Below are positions 25,716 to 34,435 of a DNA stretch of 64,000 bases, one piece after another; position 1 is the stretch's first letter; each line of letters opens with the position of its first letter. The notes beneath the pieces were generated by a model. It had not been told where the DNA came from and searched no databases. It saw only the letters and a program-made list of their open reading frames with translations. This DNA comes from UBA1479 sp038109305 (GTDB lineage: Bacteria > Pseudomonadota > Alphaproteobacteria > Rhodospirillales > Casp-alpha2). The stretch is from positions 124,001-188,000 of the forward strand of contig JAYNIR010000002.1 in the NCBI GenBank assembly GCA_038109305.1, written 5' to 3'. Both the position numbers and the translations under genes were made by a program.

Positions 25716-26207
25716 TTAATTCGCCAGTTTCTTTTTCAGGTGCGGCAAAAGGCCGCCGTCGGCGACCATCTGCATCAGGTGTTCGGGGACCGGGTCGCAG
25801 GCGTAGGTTTCGTCCTTGGTGATGTTCTTCACCTGACCCTTCAACGGGTCGACATCAAGGACGTCGCCGGTTTCGATCTTGTCCGTGTCGGCGCAGACCA
25901 GCGCCGGGAGGGCAAGGTTGAAGCTGTTGCGGTAGAAAATCCGCGCAAAGGATTTCGCCAGAGCGATCCGGATACCGCATTTATGCAGGTAGAACGGTGC
26001 CCATTCACGGCTTGAACCGATACCCAGGTTCGCGCCCGCAACGAAAATATCGCCGACCTGAACTTTCTTGTGAAAATCCGGGTCCTGGTTTTCCATGCAG
26101 TAGACATAGGCCGTTTCCGGGTCGGACCGGCGGTAGGCATGATTGGGGGCGATTTGGTCGGTATCGATGTTGTCGCCGAATTTCCAGGCGTTACCTTGGT
26201 GGGTCAT
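25716..26207 (-). CDS. 3-isopropylmalate dehydratase small subunit-like (LeuD family)
   Basis: 163 residues, the size of the archaeal/HACN-type small subunit. The swivel domain has GDNIDTDQIAP near the start, LGIGSSREWAPFYLHKCGI as the substrate loop, and AKSFARIFYRNSFNLALPAL. With the large subunit directly upstream (12-base gap) it makes an aconitase-type hydro-lyase that moves a hydroxyl on a branched dicarboxylate. Candidates are 2-methylmalate, dimethylmalate or homocitrate types; the pathway context argues against leucine synthesis. Confidence 0.88.
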   Translation of the reverse strand: MTHQGNAWKFGDNIDTDQIAPNHAYRRSDPETAYVYCMENQDPDFHKKVQVGDIFVAGANLGIGSSREWAPFYLHKCGIRIALAKSFARIFYRNSFNLALPALVCADTDKIETGDVLDVDPLKGQVKNITKDETYACDPVPEHLMQMVADGGLLPHLKKKLAN

Positions 26208-26219
26208 GGTCCGCTCCCG

Positions 26220-27485
26220 TTATGCCAGAAATTCGCGGGGGTCGGTGATACGCCCGGCGATGGCCGACGCCGCCACGGTATAAGGAGACGCCAGATAAAG
26301 TTTGGACGATGGTGCCCCCGCCCGGCCGACGAAGTTTCGGTTGGTGGATGAAATGCCGACTTCGTTTTCGTTCAGGTGCGCGTCGCCGATGCCGATGCAC
26401 CCACCGCAGCCGCTTTCCAAAATTACCGCGCCGGCATCGCGCAAGATCGCCAGCGTGCCGTCGGCCTCCGCCTGATCGCGCATACGGTAGGTCGAGGGCG
26501 CCACGTAAAACCGCGTGCCCTTCGCGGCCTTGTGGCCCTTCACGACCTCGGCCGCCATGTGCAGGTCTTCCAGCTTGGCACCGGTGCAGGCGCCGAGGTA
26601 CGCCTGATCCAGTTTGACGTTACCGTAAGCCCTCACGTCATCGGCGTTTTCCGGGCTGGCCGGGGCCGCGACTTGCGGGGAGAGCGCACTGCCGTCGATG
26701 GTTAGGCGTTTGACATAGCGTGCGTCCGCGTCCGACTGCCAGGTCTGCAAGTCGACGTCCTTGCGACCCCATCCCTCCAGCAGGCTTTTGGTCTTGCCGT
26801 CCGGCGCGATGATGCCGGTCTTAGCGCCGATTTCGGCGGCCATGTTGGTCAGCGTCATGCGGTCCATGGCCGACATGGCCTCGACCGCCGAACCGCAGAA
26901 TTCGACGCACTGATAACCGAACCCCATGATCCCCCATTGACCGCAGATTTTCAGGATCACGTCCTTGGCGGCGACTCCGGGGGCGAGCTTGCCGGTCACT
27001 TCCATGCGGACGCTTTCCGGCACCCGCACCCAGATCTCGCCGGTTGCCAGAACGCCGGTCATTTCCGTCGCGCCCACGCCGACCATGAAGGCGCCGAAAG
27101 CCCCCGCCGTGGTCGAATGACTGTCGGCGCCGACGCAGAATTTGCCCGGCGCCACATGGCCGAATTCCGGCAGCACGATGTGGCAGATGCCCTTATCGCG
27201 CAGGTAATGTTTCACTCCGTGGTCACGGCACCACACATCGCAATGGTCCTGGATGGCGCGGCTCGCGTCCGTACCTTCGTTGACGTAGTGGTCGGTGACG
27301 ACGACCAGCTTGTCCGTGTCCCAGATCGGCGCGCCCAGCTCGTCCAGCTTTTTACCCGCCGCGCGGGGGCCCGATGAGTCGTGCATCATCGCCATATCGA
27401 CCCGGCAGGTGACGATGTCACCCGGCTTGACTGTTTGATTTCCCGACGCGTGCGCCAGGATTTTTTCCGCTATTGTTTGTGCCAA
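26220..27485 (-). CDS. 3-isopropylmalate dehydratase large subunit-like (LeuC family)
   Basis: 421 residues. The [4Fe-4S] cluster ligands are visible in LGACTGAKLEDL and in ESGCGGCIGIGD, and CVGADSHSTTAGAFGAFMVGVGATEM is the conserved active-site block. The size matches HACN/DmdA-like catabolic or archaeal forms rather than the longer bacterial LeuC. Its start abuts the end of the CoA-transferase gene with no gap, so the proteins are coupled. It pairs with the LeuD-like protein. Confidence 0.9.
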   Translation of the reverse strand: MAQTIAEKILAHASGNQTVKPGDIVTCRVDMAMMHDSSGPRAAGKKLDELGAPIWDTDKLVVVTDHYVNEGTDASRAIQDHCDVWCRDHGVKHYLRDKGICHIVLPEFGHVAPGKFCVGADSHSTTAGAFGAFMVGVGATEMTGVLATGEIWVRVPESVRMEVTGKLAPGVAAKDVILKICGQWGIMGFGYQCVEFCGSAVEAMSAMDRMTLTNMAAEIGAKTGIIAPDGKTKSLLEGWGRKDVDLQTWQSDADARYVKRLTIDGSALSPQVAAPASPENADDVRAYGNVKLDQAYLGACTGAKLEDLHMAAEVVKGHKAAKGTRFYVAPSTYRMRDQAEADGTLAILRDAGAVILESGCGGCIGIGDAHLNENEVGISSTNRNFVGRAGAPSSKLYLASPYTVAASAIAGRITDPREFLA

Positions 27486-28685
27486 TTATATGACCCCCGC
27501 TTTTTTCAATTTATCCAGACCCGCGCGGTCGTACCCGAGCGCGCCGTAAACTTCCTTGTTGTGTTCGCCCAGGTCCGGCCCCGGCCGCGCCGGCGTCGGC
27601 GTTTTGGTGCGGACCGGCGTATCGATCAGCTGCGCCGTGCCGCCGTGGCGGGCCAGCGGCACGGACTGGACGATGTTCTGTTCGGCCACGAATGGATTTT
27701 TCAATGCCTGCTCCAAATCATAGACCGGGGCGGCGGGAACGACGCCGGAAAATTCCTCAAGCCAGGTTTCCGTCGGCTTTTCGCTCAACACTTCGTCCAG
27801 AAGCTCCTGCACAAGTTCCCGGTTCTGCAGCCGTTCGCGAAACGATTTGAAACGTGGGTCTTCCGCCCACTCCCCGTAGCCGATTGCCTCGCAGAGGGCC
27901 GGCCAAAAGCGTTCCTTATTGCACATGATGAACAGCCAGCCGTCCGCCGTGCGGTATAGCTGACAGGGCACCAGCGAGGCATGGCCCGACCGCGCCGTCC
28001 GGCCTTGCACATGACCAGCGTTCAAGTACCAGGTCGAGGTGTAGGTGTTCAGCATGTGCGCCATGTGGAACAACGACATGTCCAGGTCCTGCCCGTGGCC
28101 CGACGCCCGCGCGCCGATCACCCCGGCGGCGACGGCAAACGCCAGCGCCGTGCCCGTCGCCATATCAATGACCGAAACGCCCATGCGGGTCGGCGGGCTG
28201 CCCGGTTCGCCGGTCATGGAAAACTGCCCGGCTTCGGCCTGCATCAGGAAATCGAATCCCGGCCAGTTGGCGCGCGATCCCGTACGGCCATAGGCCGACA
28301 GGTGCGCGCAGACAATGCGCGGATTGACATCTTTCAATTGGTCATAGGTCAGGCCGATTTTTTCGGCGACGTCGCCGCGCGAGTTTGAGGCAATGGCGTC
28401 CGCCGTTTTCACAAGTTCGCGGAACAGCGCCTGCCCTTCCGGTTTTTGCAGGTCCAGGGTGATGCTTTTTTTATTGCGGTTGAAGGAATGATAAAACTGG
28501 CTGTCGCCGTTTTCGAAAAAATGCGGGCCGAGGCCGCGGGCGTAATCGCCGCCGGGTTTATTATCAGTTGGCGGCTCTTCGACCTTGATGACCTCCGCCC
28601 CCTGATCCGCCAGCATCTGCGTGCCGAACGGACCGGCGCCGTATTGTTCAACGGCCAACACCCGAACGCCTTCAAGCGGTAACAT
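27486..28685 (-). CDS. CaiB/BaiF family CoA transferase
   Basis: 399 residues from the ATG at 28685, which is preceded by GGAGAGGG; a TTG at 28718 is a weaker alternative. Class III CoA-transferase landmarks are LEGVRVLAVEQYGAGPFGTQMLADQGAEVIKVE, the catalytic Asp in WPGFDFLMQAEAG, and DMATGTALAFAVAAGV. It probably moves CoA from a donor such as succinyl-CoA to the pathway acid, preparing it for the acyl-CoA dehydrogenase and MaoC hydratase encoded upstream. Confidence 0.9.
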   Translation of the reverse strand: MLPLEGVRVLAVEQYGAGPFGTQMLADQGAEVIKVEEPPTDNKPGGDYARGLGPHFFENGDSQFYHSFNRNKKSITLDLQKPEGQALFRELVKTADAIASNSRGDVAEKIGLTYDQLKDVNPRIVCAHLSAYGRTGSRANWPGFDFLMQAEAGQFSMTGEPGSPPTRMGVSVIDMATGTALAFAVAAGVIGARASGHGQDLDMSLFHMAHMLNTYTSTWYLNAGHVQGRTARSGHASLVPCQLYRTADGWLFIMCNKERFWPALCEAIGYGEWAEDPRFKSFRERLQNRELVQELLDEVLSEKPTETWLEEFSGVVPAAPVYDLEQALKNPFVAEQNIVQSVPLARHGGTAQLIDTPVRTKTPTPARPGPDLGEHNKEVYGALGYDRAGLDKLKKAGVI

Positions 28686-28714
28686 GCCCCATCCCTCTCC
28701 GCTTCCGTCACGTG

Positions 28715-29881
28715 TCAACCAACGGCGCGCTCGGCCAACTGCCGGGCGATGATGATGCGCTGCAGCTCGTTGGTGCCCTCGCCGATACAGAGTAGCGGCG
28801 CATCGCGAAAATACCGTTCTACATTGTATTCCTTGGAATAGCCGTAAGCGCCGTGAATGCGCATGGCCTCGATGGAATTTTCCAACGCCGCCTCGGTCGC
28901 GAACAGCTTGGCCATGCCGGCTTCCAGATCGCAGCGAACGCCGGTGTCGTACATGTTGGCCGCGCTTTCGACCAGAAGCCGCGAGGCCTCAACCCGCGTC
29001 GCCATGTCGGCGAGTTTTAACTGGATCGCCTGATGCTGTGCGATGGGCTTGCCGAAGGTTTTTCGCTCAAGGGCATAGGCGAGCGCGTCGTCCAGGCACG
29101 CGCGGGCGACGCCGACACCGCGCGCCGCGACGTTAATCCGCCCCAGTTCCAGCCCCGCCAGGATCTGCTGCAGCCCCCGGCCTTCGTCCGGGCCGATCAA
29201 ATTCGTCGTCGGCACCCGGACGTTATCGAACTGGACCTCGCCGGTGTCGATGCCTTTGTAACCCAGCTTTTTCAGTTTCGACGCCTTATACCCCGCCTCC
29301 TTTTCGACTAGGATCAAGCTCATGCCCTTGTGCGGCGGATCGACCTCCGTATTCGTCCTCACCAGCGTCGCCAAAAAATTCCCGCTGACGGAATTGGTGA
29401 TCCACATCTTGGACCCGTTGATAACGTATTCGTTGCCGTCCTTTTTGGCCGTAGTGCGCACACCCTGCAGGTCGGTGCCGCAGTCGGGCTCGGTCAGCGC
29501 GATGCCGCCCCGCATTTCACCCGACGCCATTTTCGGCAGCCAGGATTGTTTTTGTTCTTCCGTGCCGAAGCGTTCAACCGCCGCGGCCGCCACAAGGTGG
29601 GCATTGAAAATGCCGGACACGGACATCCAGCACGACGACACCCGTTCGACGATCTTGGTATAGGTCGATGCGCGCAGGCCCAGTCCGCCGTAATCCTGCC
29701 CGATGGTGGCGCCCATCATGCCCATGTCGGCGAGCTTATCGGCAATGTCCTGCGGGTATTCGTCGTCGGCTTCAAGCTTATGTGCGTAGGGGCGCACGTC
29801 CTGTTCGATGAACTTGTCAATTGAATCCAGTATCAGGCTTTCTTCCTCGGTCAAGTCCGAGGCCGATGCGTCGGGCACCAT
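28715..29881 (-). CDS. Acyl-CoA dehydrogenase
   Basis: 388 residues of the FAD-dependent acyl-CoA dehydrogenase family. It has GIALTEPDCGTDLQGVRTTA and WITNSVSGNFLATLVRT (FAD and substrate binding), RKTFGKPIAQHQAIQLKLADM, and RDAPLLCIGEGTNELQRIIIARQL, where the catalytic Glu follows IGEG. It introduces a double bond into the acyl-CoA made by the CoA transferase. It is 54 bases after the MaoC gene, within the same operon. Confidence 0.92.
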   Translation of the reverse strand: MVPDASASDLTEEESLILDSIDKFIEQDVRPYAHKLEADDEYPQDIADKLADMGMMGATIGQDYGGLGLRASTYTKIVERVSSCWMSVSGIFNAHLVAAAAVERFGTEEQKQSWLPKMASGEMRGGIALTEPDCGTDLQGVRTTAKKDGNEYVINGSKMWITNSVSGNFLATLVRTNTEVDPPHKGMSLILVEKEAGYKASKLKKLGYKGIDTGEVQFDNVRVPTTNLIGPDEGRGLQQILAGLELGRINVAARGVGVARACLDDALAYALERKTFGKPIAQHQAIQLKLADMATRVEASRLLVESAANMYDTGVRCDLEAGMAKLFATEAALENSIEAMRIHGAYGYSKEYNVERYFRDAPLLCIGEGTNELQRIIIARQLAERAVG

Positions 29882-29935
29882 GATGCTTCTCCCTGTTCTT
29901 GTTTCGCCGGTTGGGCCGGCGTTGGGCTTGATGGA

Positions 29936-30454
29936 TTAATAGTTTGCCTTGTCATCCACAGCGTGGCCACACTTCGGGATCAGCATGGTGCGTTCGTAAC
30001 TCATAATGACCGTGCCGTCCTGCTTGTTCGCAGTGGTGCGGATGGTGACAATGCCCTGCGTCGGGCGGGATTTGCTTTCGCGGATCGAAAGAACTTCGCT
30101 TTCCGCATAGATCGTGTCGCCGACGAAAACCGGCGCCGGCATCTTGATGTCGTTCCAGCCCAGGTTGGCGATGGTCTTTTGCGACACATCGGAAACGCTC
30201 ATCCCCGCGACGATAGAAAGCGTCAGACACGAATTGACCAGCGGTTGCTTGAATTCGGACGCCTTGGCGTATTCCTTGTCAAAGTGCAGCGGGTGCTGAT
30301 TCATAGTCAGCAGCGTGAACCACGTGTTGTCGCTTTCGGTGATGGTGCGCCCGGGCCGGTGTTCGTACACGTCGCCCACCTTGAAGTCTTCAAGGTAGCG
30401 GCCAAAGGACTCGCGGTATCGGTTGGGGCCGACCTCTTTTGCTTCCGCGACCAT
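29936..30454 (-). CDS. MaoC family dehydratase
   Basis: 172 residues from the ATG at 30454. Upstream codons in this frame run antiparallel through the next gene and are not real. The hot-dog fold includes FKVGDVYEHRPGRTITESDNTWFTLLTMNQHPLHFD, which holds the hydratase Asp/His motif, and PVFVGDTIYAESEVLSIRESKSRPTQGIV. It resembles mesaconyl/itaconyl-CoA-hydratase-like members and should hydrate a branched enoyl-CoA (inference). It starts five bases after the MmgE/PrpD stop. Confidence 0.88.
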   Translation of the reverse strand: MVAEAKEVGPNRYRESFGRYLEDFKVGDVYEHRPGRTITESDNTWFTLLTMNQHPLHFDKEYAKASEFKQPLVNSCLTLSIVAGMSVSDVSQKTIANLGWNDIKMPAPVFVGDTIYAESEVLSIRESKSRPTQGIVTIRTTANKQDGTVIMSYERTMLIPKCGHAVDDKANY

Positions 30455-30459
30455 CGCGC

Positions 30460-31869
30460 TCAGGCCCCGCCGCCGGAAAGCGCTAGGACCGAACGCACGC
30501 TTTTCGCGTTTTCCAAGCCCAGGATCGCGCCGGCGAACTTGTCCAGCCCGTCCTTCGTAAGGTACGGTGCGCACAACCCGTCGAACTTGGCGCGAAATTC
30601 GCCCAGCGACATGAAGTTGTCCGGCTCGCCTTTCGGCACTTCGATAAAAGCCGAATACGTTTCCCCGGATTTGGTTTTGACCGTCGCCTTGCCGGCCATT
30701 TTGGCGGGGAATGATGCCTCGGCGTCCTTGTCGACGACGCAGGTGACCTTTTTGACCAGCGCAAGGGTGTCGGCATCGGTCAGGTGGGTTTTGTAGTCGT
30801 CCCAAACCATGGTGCCGGTTTTCAGGACAACCGCGCCGCAGAACGGCATGGAAAACTGTCCGTCGACGACCGATCCGGGCGTTTGCTTGCCGGCACCTTC
30901 GCCGACGATCTTCCACCCCGTTTCCGGGACGCCGCATTCTAGGCTTTCGATGGTGTCCGCCGTGATGCCGTGATCGGCCTGCAGCTTGCGGATCGCATCC
31001 ATGGCCGCGTGGGTGTAGCGGCAGCTGGGGAACGGCTTGACGCCCAATTCCATGGTCAGCCAATCCGTGCCCAGGCCTTCCGTCGCCTTATCGGGCCGCG
31101 GATTGGGCGAATAGGCATGCAGGAACCCCCACTTACCTTCGAGCGCCTGTTTCGGTCCTTTGAAGCCTTCCGCCGCCATGGTCGCGCAGATCAGGCCGTT
31201 CTGCGCCGCCTGCCCGACGTGGGAGCGTTTGGTCCAGGCGCCGTCGGCCAAAAATTGCATGGACCCGGCGGCCTGGGACAGCGCGATACCGAGGGCGCTC
31301 TCCACGCCATCGGCGTCGAGACCCAGGATTTTCCCGGCCGCCGCCGCCGCCGCCAGCGTCCCGCAGGTAGCCGTCGGGTGATAGCCCCGGTCGTAATGGT
31401 CTCTCGGCACCAGGGCCTCGGCGATCCTAATCTGGATTTCATAGCCGACGACGCAAGCGGTGATGACATCCCGGCCCGAGGCGTCGACCATTTCCGCCGC
31501 CGCCAGAACGGCCGGCACGATGGGCGCTGACGAATGCAGCGATGCTTCCGCATGGGTGTCATCGAAATCGAGCGAATGCGCCAACGCGCCGTTCAGCAAC
31601 GCCGCCGCGGTCGGCGCGTAGCCCCGCGTATCGCCCAGGACGGAGCAGGCATCGTTCGAGCGCTCCCCCTTCACCAGGCCCAGGCGTTCGACCGCGCCGA
31701 CAAGGCTATCGGTGCTTTCCGCGTCGTGGCGCGCCCGGACCATGATCCCGGATACGTCCAAAATCAGCAATTTGGTGCGTTCCGCGACTTCTTTCGGCAG
31801 GTCGCCGTAGGTCAAGGAAGCGGCAAATTCGGCCAGGTTGCGGGTGATGCCCTGCGGCGTCGCAGTCAT
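30460..31869 (-). CDS. MmgE/PrpD family protein, first gene of the catabolic operon
   Basis: 469 residues. Landmarks are ALLNGALAHSLDFDDTHAEASLHSSAP, DGAWTKRSHVGQAAQNG and FPSCRYTHAAMDAI. Family members dehydrate, decarboxylate or epimerise branched tricarboxylates (methylcitrate, cis-aconitate, iminodisuccinate). The ATG follows GGAGGCAACACCC. A TTGTATACAA operator lies 17 bases upstream of the start, where it would block RNA polymerase. At least ten genes follow in the same direction with short gaps. Confidence 0.9.
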   Translation of the reverse strand: MTATPQGITRNLAEFAASLTYGDLPKEVAERTKLLILDVSGIMVRARHDAESTDSLVGAVERLGLVKGERSNDACSVLGDTRGYAPTAAALLNGALAHSLDFDDTHAEASLHSSAPIVPAVLAAAEMVDASGRDVITACVVGYEIQIRIAEALVPRDHYDRGYHPTATCGTLAAAAAAGKILGLDADGVESALGIALSQAAGSMQFLADGAWTKRSHVGQAAQNGLICATMAAEGFKGPKQALEGKWGFLHAYSPNPRPDKATEGLGTDWLTMELGVKPFPSCRYTHAAMDAIRKLQADHGITADTIESLECGVPETGWKIVGEGAGKQTPGSVVDGQFSMPFCGAVVLKTGTMVWDDYKTHLTDADTLALVKKVTCVVDKDAEASFPAKMAGKATVKTKSGETYSAFIEVPKGEPDNFMSLGEFRAKFDGLCAPYLTKDGLDKFAGAILGLENAKSVRSVLALSGGGA

Positions 31870-31885
31870 GGGTGTTGCCTCCGGA

Positions 31886-31895
31886 TTGTATACAA
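31886..31895. promoter_or_regulatory. TTGTATACAA palindromic operator before the catabolic operon
   Basis: A perfect ten-base palindrome in GGATTGTATACAAAAT, 17-26 bases upstream of the MmgE/PrpD ATG. It is identical to the site at 9693 and differs by one base from the one at 60917. The position suits repression by a GntR/FCD regulator released by the pathway substrate. Confidence 0.65.
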
Positions 31896-32143
31896 AATTG
31901 TTTTGTTAAAGTGTACTGGTCCCCACGCCGGGGGGCAAGCGACCGGCAGCAAAATTACGACGTTTAACGGAGATTGATTTTTTCGGCCTTTCGGCCTGTG
32001 AAACAACGTTTTACGTTGCGCTTTGATTGGTTTCAGGTCAAATTCCCGGCGACCCAAAGGCCCCGGCGGCCGGCGGGCCCCCAGCCCACCCCGGCCATCC
32101 GGGGATGCCGTGATGTTAACGTTCGTCATTCGTGGAGACGACC

Positions 32144-33211
32144 ATGCGGTCAGCGTTGCGCGTCCTTGTTTTTTGCGGCCCTATTCTGTGCCTTTTGGCG
32201 TCCTTTTTCGCCGGTCCGGCGGCGGCGCAGAACACCCTGCAACCCGCCCCCCAGGACAAGCCCCTGCTGGAACGCTATCCCCAGCGCGTCTACGTGCCCA
32301 ACACCAAGGCCAACACGCTGCAGGTCATCGACCCCAAAACCTTCGAGATCGTCGCCACCTACATCACCGGCAAGGAACCGCACCACGTCACGCCGTCGTG
32401 GGATTTGTCGAAGCTTTACGTCAACAACACGCAAGGAAACTCGTTGCTGGTAATTGACCCGATGACGGGCAAGTTCATCCGCGAGATCAAGGTGATCGAT
32501 CCCTACAACCTGTATTTCACCCGCGACGGCAAATACGCCATCGTCGTGGCGGAACGGCTCCGGCGGCTCGACTTCCGCGATCCGAAAACCTGGAAACTGA
32601 TCAAAAGCGTGCCGATCCCGCAGGCCGGTGCCAACCACATGGGATTTTCGCAGGACGGCAGCTATCTGGTCGTCTCGACGGAATTTTCCGGGTGGCTGGT
32701 GAAGGTTGACCTGAACAAGCTTGAGGTTGTCGCCAACCTGGAAGTCGGCGGCGAACCGGTCGATGTATTCCGCCCGCCGCACCAGAACATCATGTACGTG
32801 GCCAACGAAACGCTCGACGGCGTGCACGTCATCGACCCGGATCAGATGAAGCAGATCGACTTTATCCCGACGGGTAAGGAAGCGCACGGCATCCTGATGA
32901 GCCACGACAAGAAAAAGCTGTTCGTTTCGAACCGCACCGGCGGCAGCATTTCGGTGATTGATCTGGTGACGCGGAAAGTCACCGCCACCTGGCGGCTGAA
33001 AGACAGCCCGGACATGGGGCAGCTCTCGCCCGATGGGAAACAACTTTGGATTTCCGGCCGCTACCACAGCAACGTGATCGTTATCGACACGGACACCGGC
33101 AAAATCATCAAGCGGATCAGAACCGACCGCGGCCCGCACGGCCTAACGTTCTTCCCGAACAACAATTTCCAACATTCGACAGGGCACAACGGCGTCTACA
33201 TTCAGGACTGA
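32144..33211 (+). CDS. YncE-like seven-bladed beta-propeller protein, secreted
   Basis: 355 residues from the ATG at 32144 with GGAGAC just upstream; a GTG at 32132 would extend it by four residues. A signal peptide ends near GPAAA. The mature part consists of repeated strands of the YVTN/YncE type: RVYVPNTKANTLQVIDPKT, LYVNNTQGNSLLVIDPMTG, LFVSNRTGGSISVIDLVTRK and LWISGRYHSNVIVIDTDTG. Such propellers are periplasmic and bind DNA, metals, redox cofactors or partner proteins; no catalytic role can be read. It is divergent from the catabolic operon across a 270-base spacer. Confidence 0.85.
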   Translation: MRSALRVLVFCGPILCLLASFFAGPAAAQNTLQPAPQDKPLLERYPQRVYVPNTKANTLQVIDPKTFEIVATYITGKEPHHVTPSWDLSKLYVNNTQGNSLLVIDPMTGKFIREIKVIDPYNLYFTRDGKYAIVVAERLRRLDFRDPKTWKLIKSVPIPQAGANHMGFSQDGSYLVVSTEFSGWLVKVDLNKLEVVANLEVGGEPVDVFRPPHQNIMYVANETLDGVHVIDPDQMKQIDFIPTGKEAHGILMSHDKKKLFVSNRTGGSISVIDLVTRKVTATWRLKDSPDMGQLSPDGKQLWISGRYHSNVIVIDTDTGKIIKRIRTDRGPHGLTFFPNNNFQHSTGHNGVYIQD

Positions 33212-33252
33212 CGCCGCCGCCCTGGCACGTCAGCAGACGGATTCTGCCGGCC

Positions 33253-33942
33253 ATGAAAACAAGCTTTCACGCACGTGTAATCGGGTTCACCGTGCTTCGG
33301 GAAATCGAAGGTGCCAGGACGCCCGATCATTACCGGGCGATGCTCGACGCCATGGACTACGGCTACACCTCGGGCATGAGCGACACCGACTTGAAGGAGA
33401 AGTGCCTTCTGTCGCTGCAGGACCGCGAACCGGATGAAGCCGCATACGTGGTTCTCAAACAGGACCTTGGCGGCGTGCTCCGGGACGGGCAGTTGCAAAA
33501 CATCACCCAGGAAATGATGGATGAAAAGATGTGGGAGGAATACGCCACCCCCGCCTTTCACGAGCGGTTGTTCATCGTCGGCTGCCTGCTGCACGAAGCC
33601 ATGCCGAGCATCTTCCCGGAACCGGACGCCGTGCGCGTCCGCATCGAGGTGACGGCGAAGAACGCGGCGGCCGGGGCGCTGTTGACGGATATGCCCAAAG
33701 AATCGTTCCTGGTGCGGCTGTTGGCCCACGGCATGGAAAACGACATGGTCTTGCACCGGCTTTACGGTGACGAACTGGCGAGCACATCCTTTTCCAGCAC
33801 CGATGAAGTCGTCTGGACCGTGCGCACCGAACCGGTGGCGGACGGCGTCACGGTGATCGACGTGATCGGATCGGATTACTGGCTCGGTCCGCTGCGCGGC
33901 ACCAAATCCTATTCGTCCGCTGCCTACGCCGATCCGGCCTGA
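33253..33942 (+). CDS. Uncharacterised cytoplasmic protein
   Basis: 229 residues, not recognised. There is no signal peptide or membrane helix. The sequence is evenly mixed, starts MKTSFHARVIGFTVLREIEG, contains an acidic helical middle (NITQEMMDEKMWEEY) and ends with beta-rich segments (DEVVWTVRTEPVADGVTVIDVIGSDYWLG). Codon use looks like its neighbours. It follows the propeller gene by 41 bases in the same direction, so the two may be cotranscribed. Confidence 0.7.
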   Translation: MKTSFHARVIGFTVLREIEGARTPDHYRAMLDAMDYGYTSGMSDTDLKEKCLLSLQDREPDEAAYVVLKQDLGGVLRDGQLQNITQEMMDEKMWEEYATPAFHERLFIVGCLLHEAMPSIFPEPDAVRVRIEVTAKNAAAGALLTDMPKESFLVRLLAHGMENDMVLHRLYGDELASTSFSSTDEVVWTVRTEPVADGVTVIDVIGSDYWLGPLRGTKSYSSAAYADPA

Positions 33943-33944
33943 TC

Positions 33945-34352
33945 GCCGGTTCCCCCGCGCCTTGTGGCCTCCAGCGCATGAAGGAGACGGTTTCGCCCAG
34001 GTCGTCCGGCGCCGTGACCGGAAGTGAACAGACGGTCCCCCGGCAGACATAGACGGTCGGTTTGCCGTCGATCTGCGTCTTGTGCCGGGCCGGATGGTAT
34101 TCGGAAAGATCCGTGCCGGGCGCGACGACAGCCAGCACCTGCACCGGCAGGCTGCGGCCCGCAAGGGCGCCCAGCAATGACTTTGTCTGGGTTTCATCCC
34201 GGCCGCCAATCCACCAGGTCCGCCGCATGCAGGCGCAGATAGGGGCTAGCCTGACCAGCCAGGCGGGTCGCGGCGGCATCGGCTCGACCCGCCATCAAGG
34301 CGGCGAAGATGATCATTGCAGAAAGCGCCGAGAGACAGCGGAGGATAAGCAT
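33945..34352 (-). pseudogene. YyaL-like (DUF255, thioredoxin-domain) gene relic with internal deletion
   Basis: Two parts of one protein type survive in different frames. From the ATG at 34352 comes a signal-peptide-like stretch, then ATRLAGQASPYLRLHAADLVDW, the hallmark N-terminus of YyaL/spermatogenesis-associated-20-like proteins, and a TGA at 34196. In the adjoining frame follows the typical C-terminus: SLLGALAGRSLPVQVLAV, then HKTQIDGKPTVYVCRGTVCSLPV. The several hundred residues between them are missing. This is an internally deleted, frameshifted gene; it could be a true short secreted variant only if a frameshift is a sequence error. Confidence 0.7.
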
Positions 34353-34435
34353 TTCCGGTTTCCGGTCTTGATCGTGGGGTGCGGTGACTGTAGCCGGTCA
34401 CCGGGACCGGGGGCCAATAAAACGGCCGTGAGCGA

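Noticed and set aside
23035..27485. LeuC/LeuD/LeuB genes as leucine biosynthesis
   Set aside because: No leuA is present, the subunits are of the catabolic/HACN size class, and they are embedded among CoA-transferase, acyl-CoA dehydrogenase and rhodanese genes.
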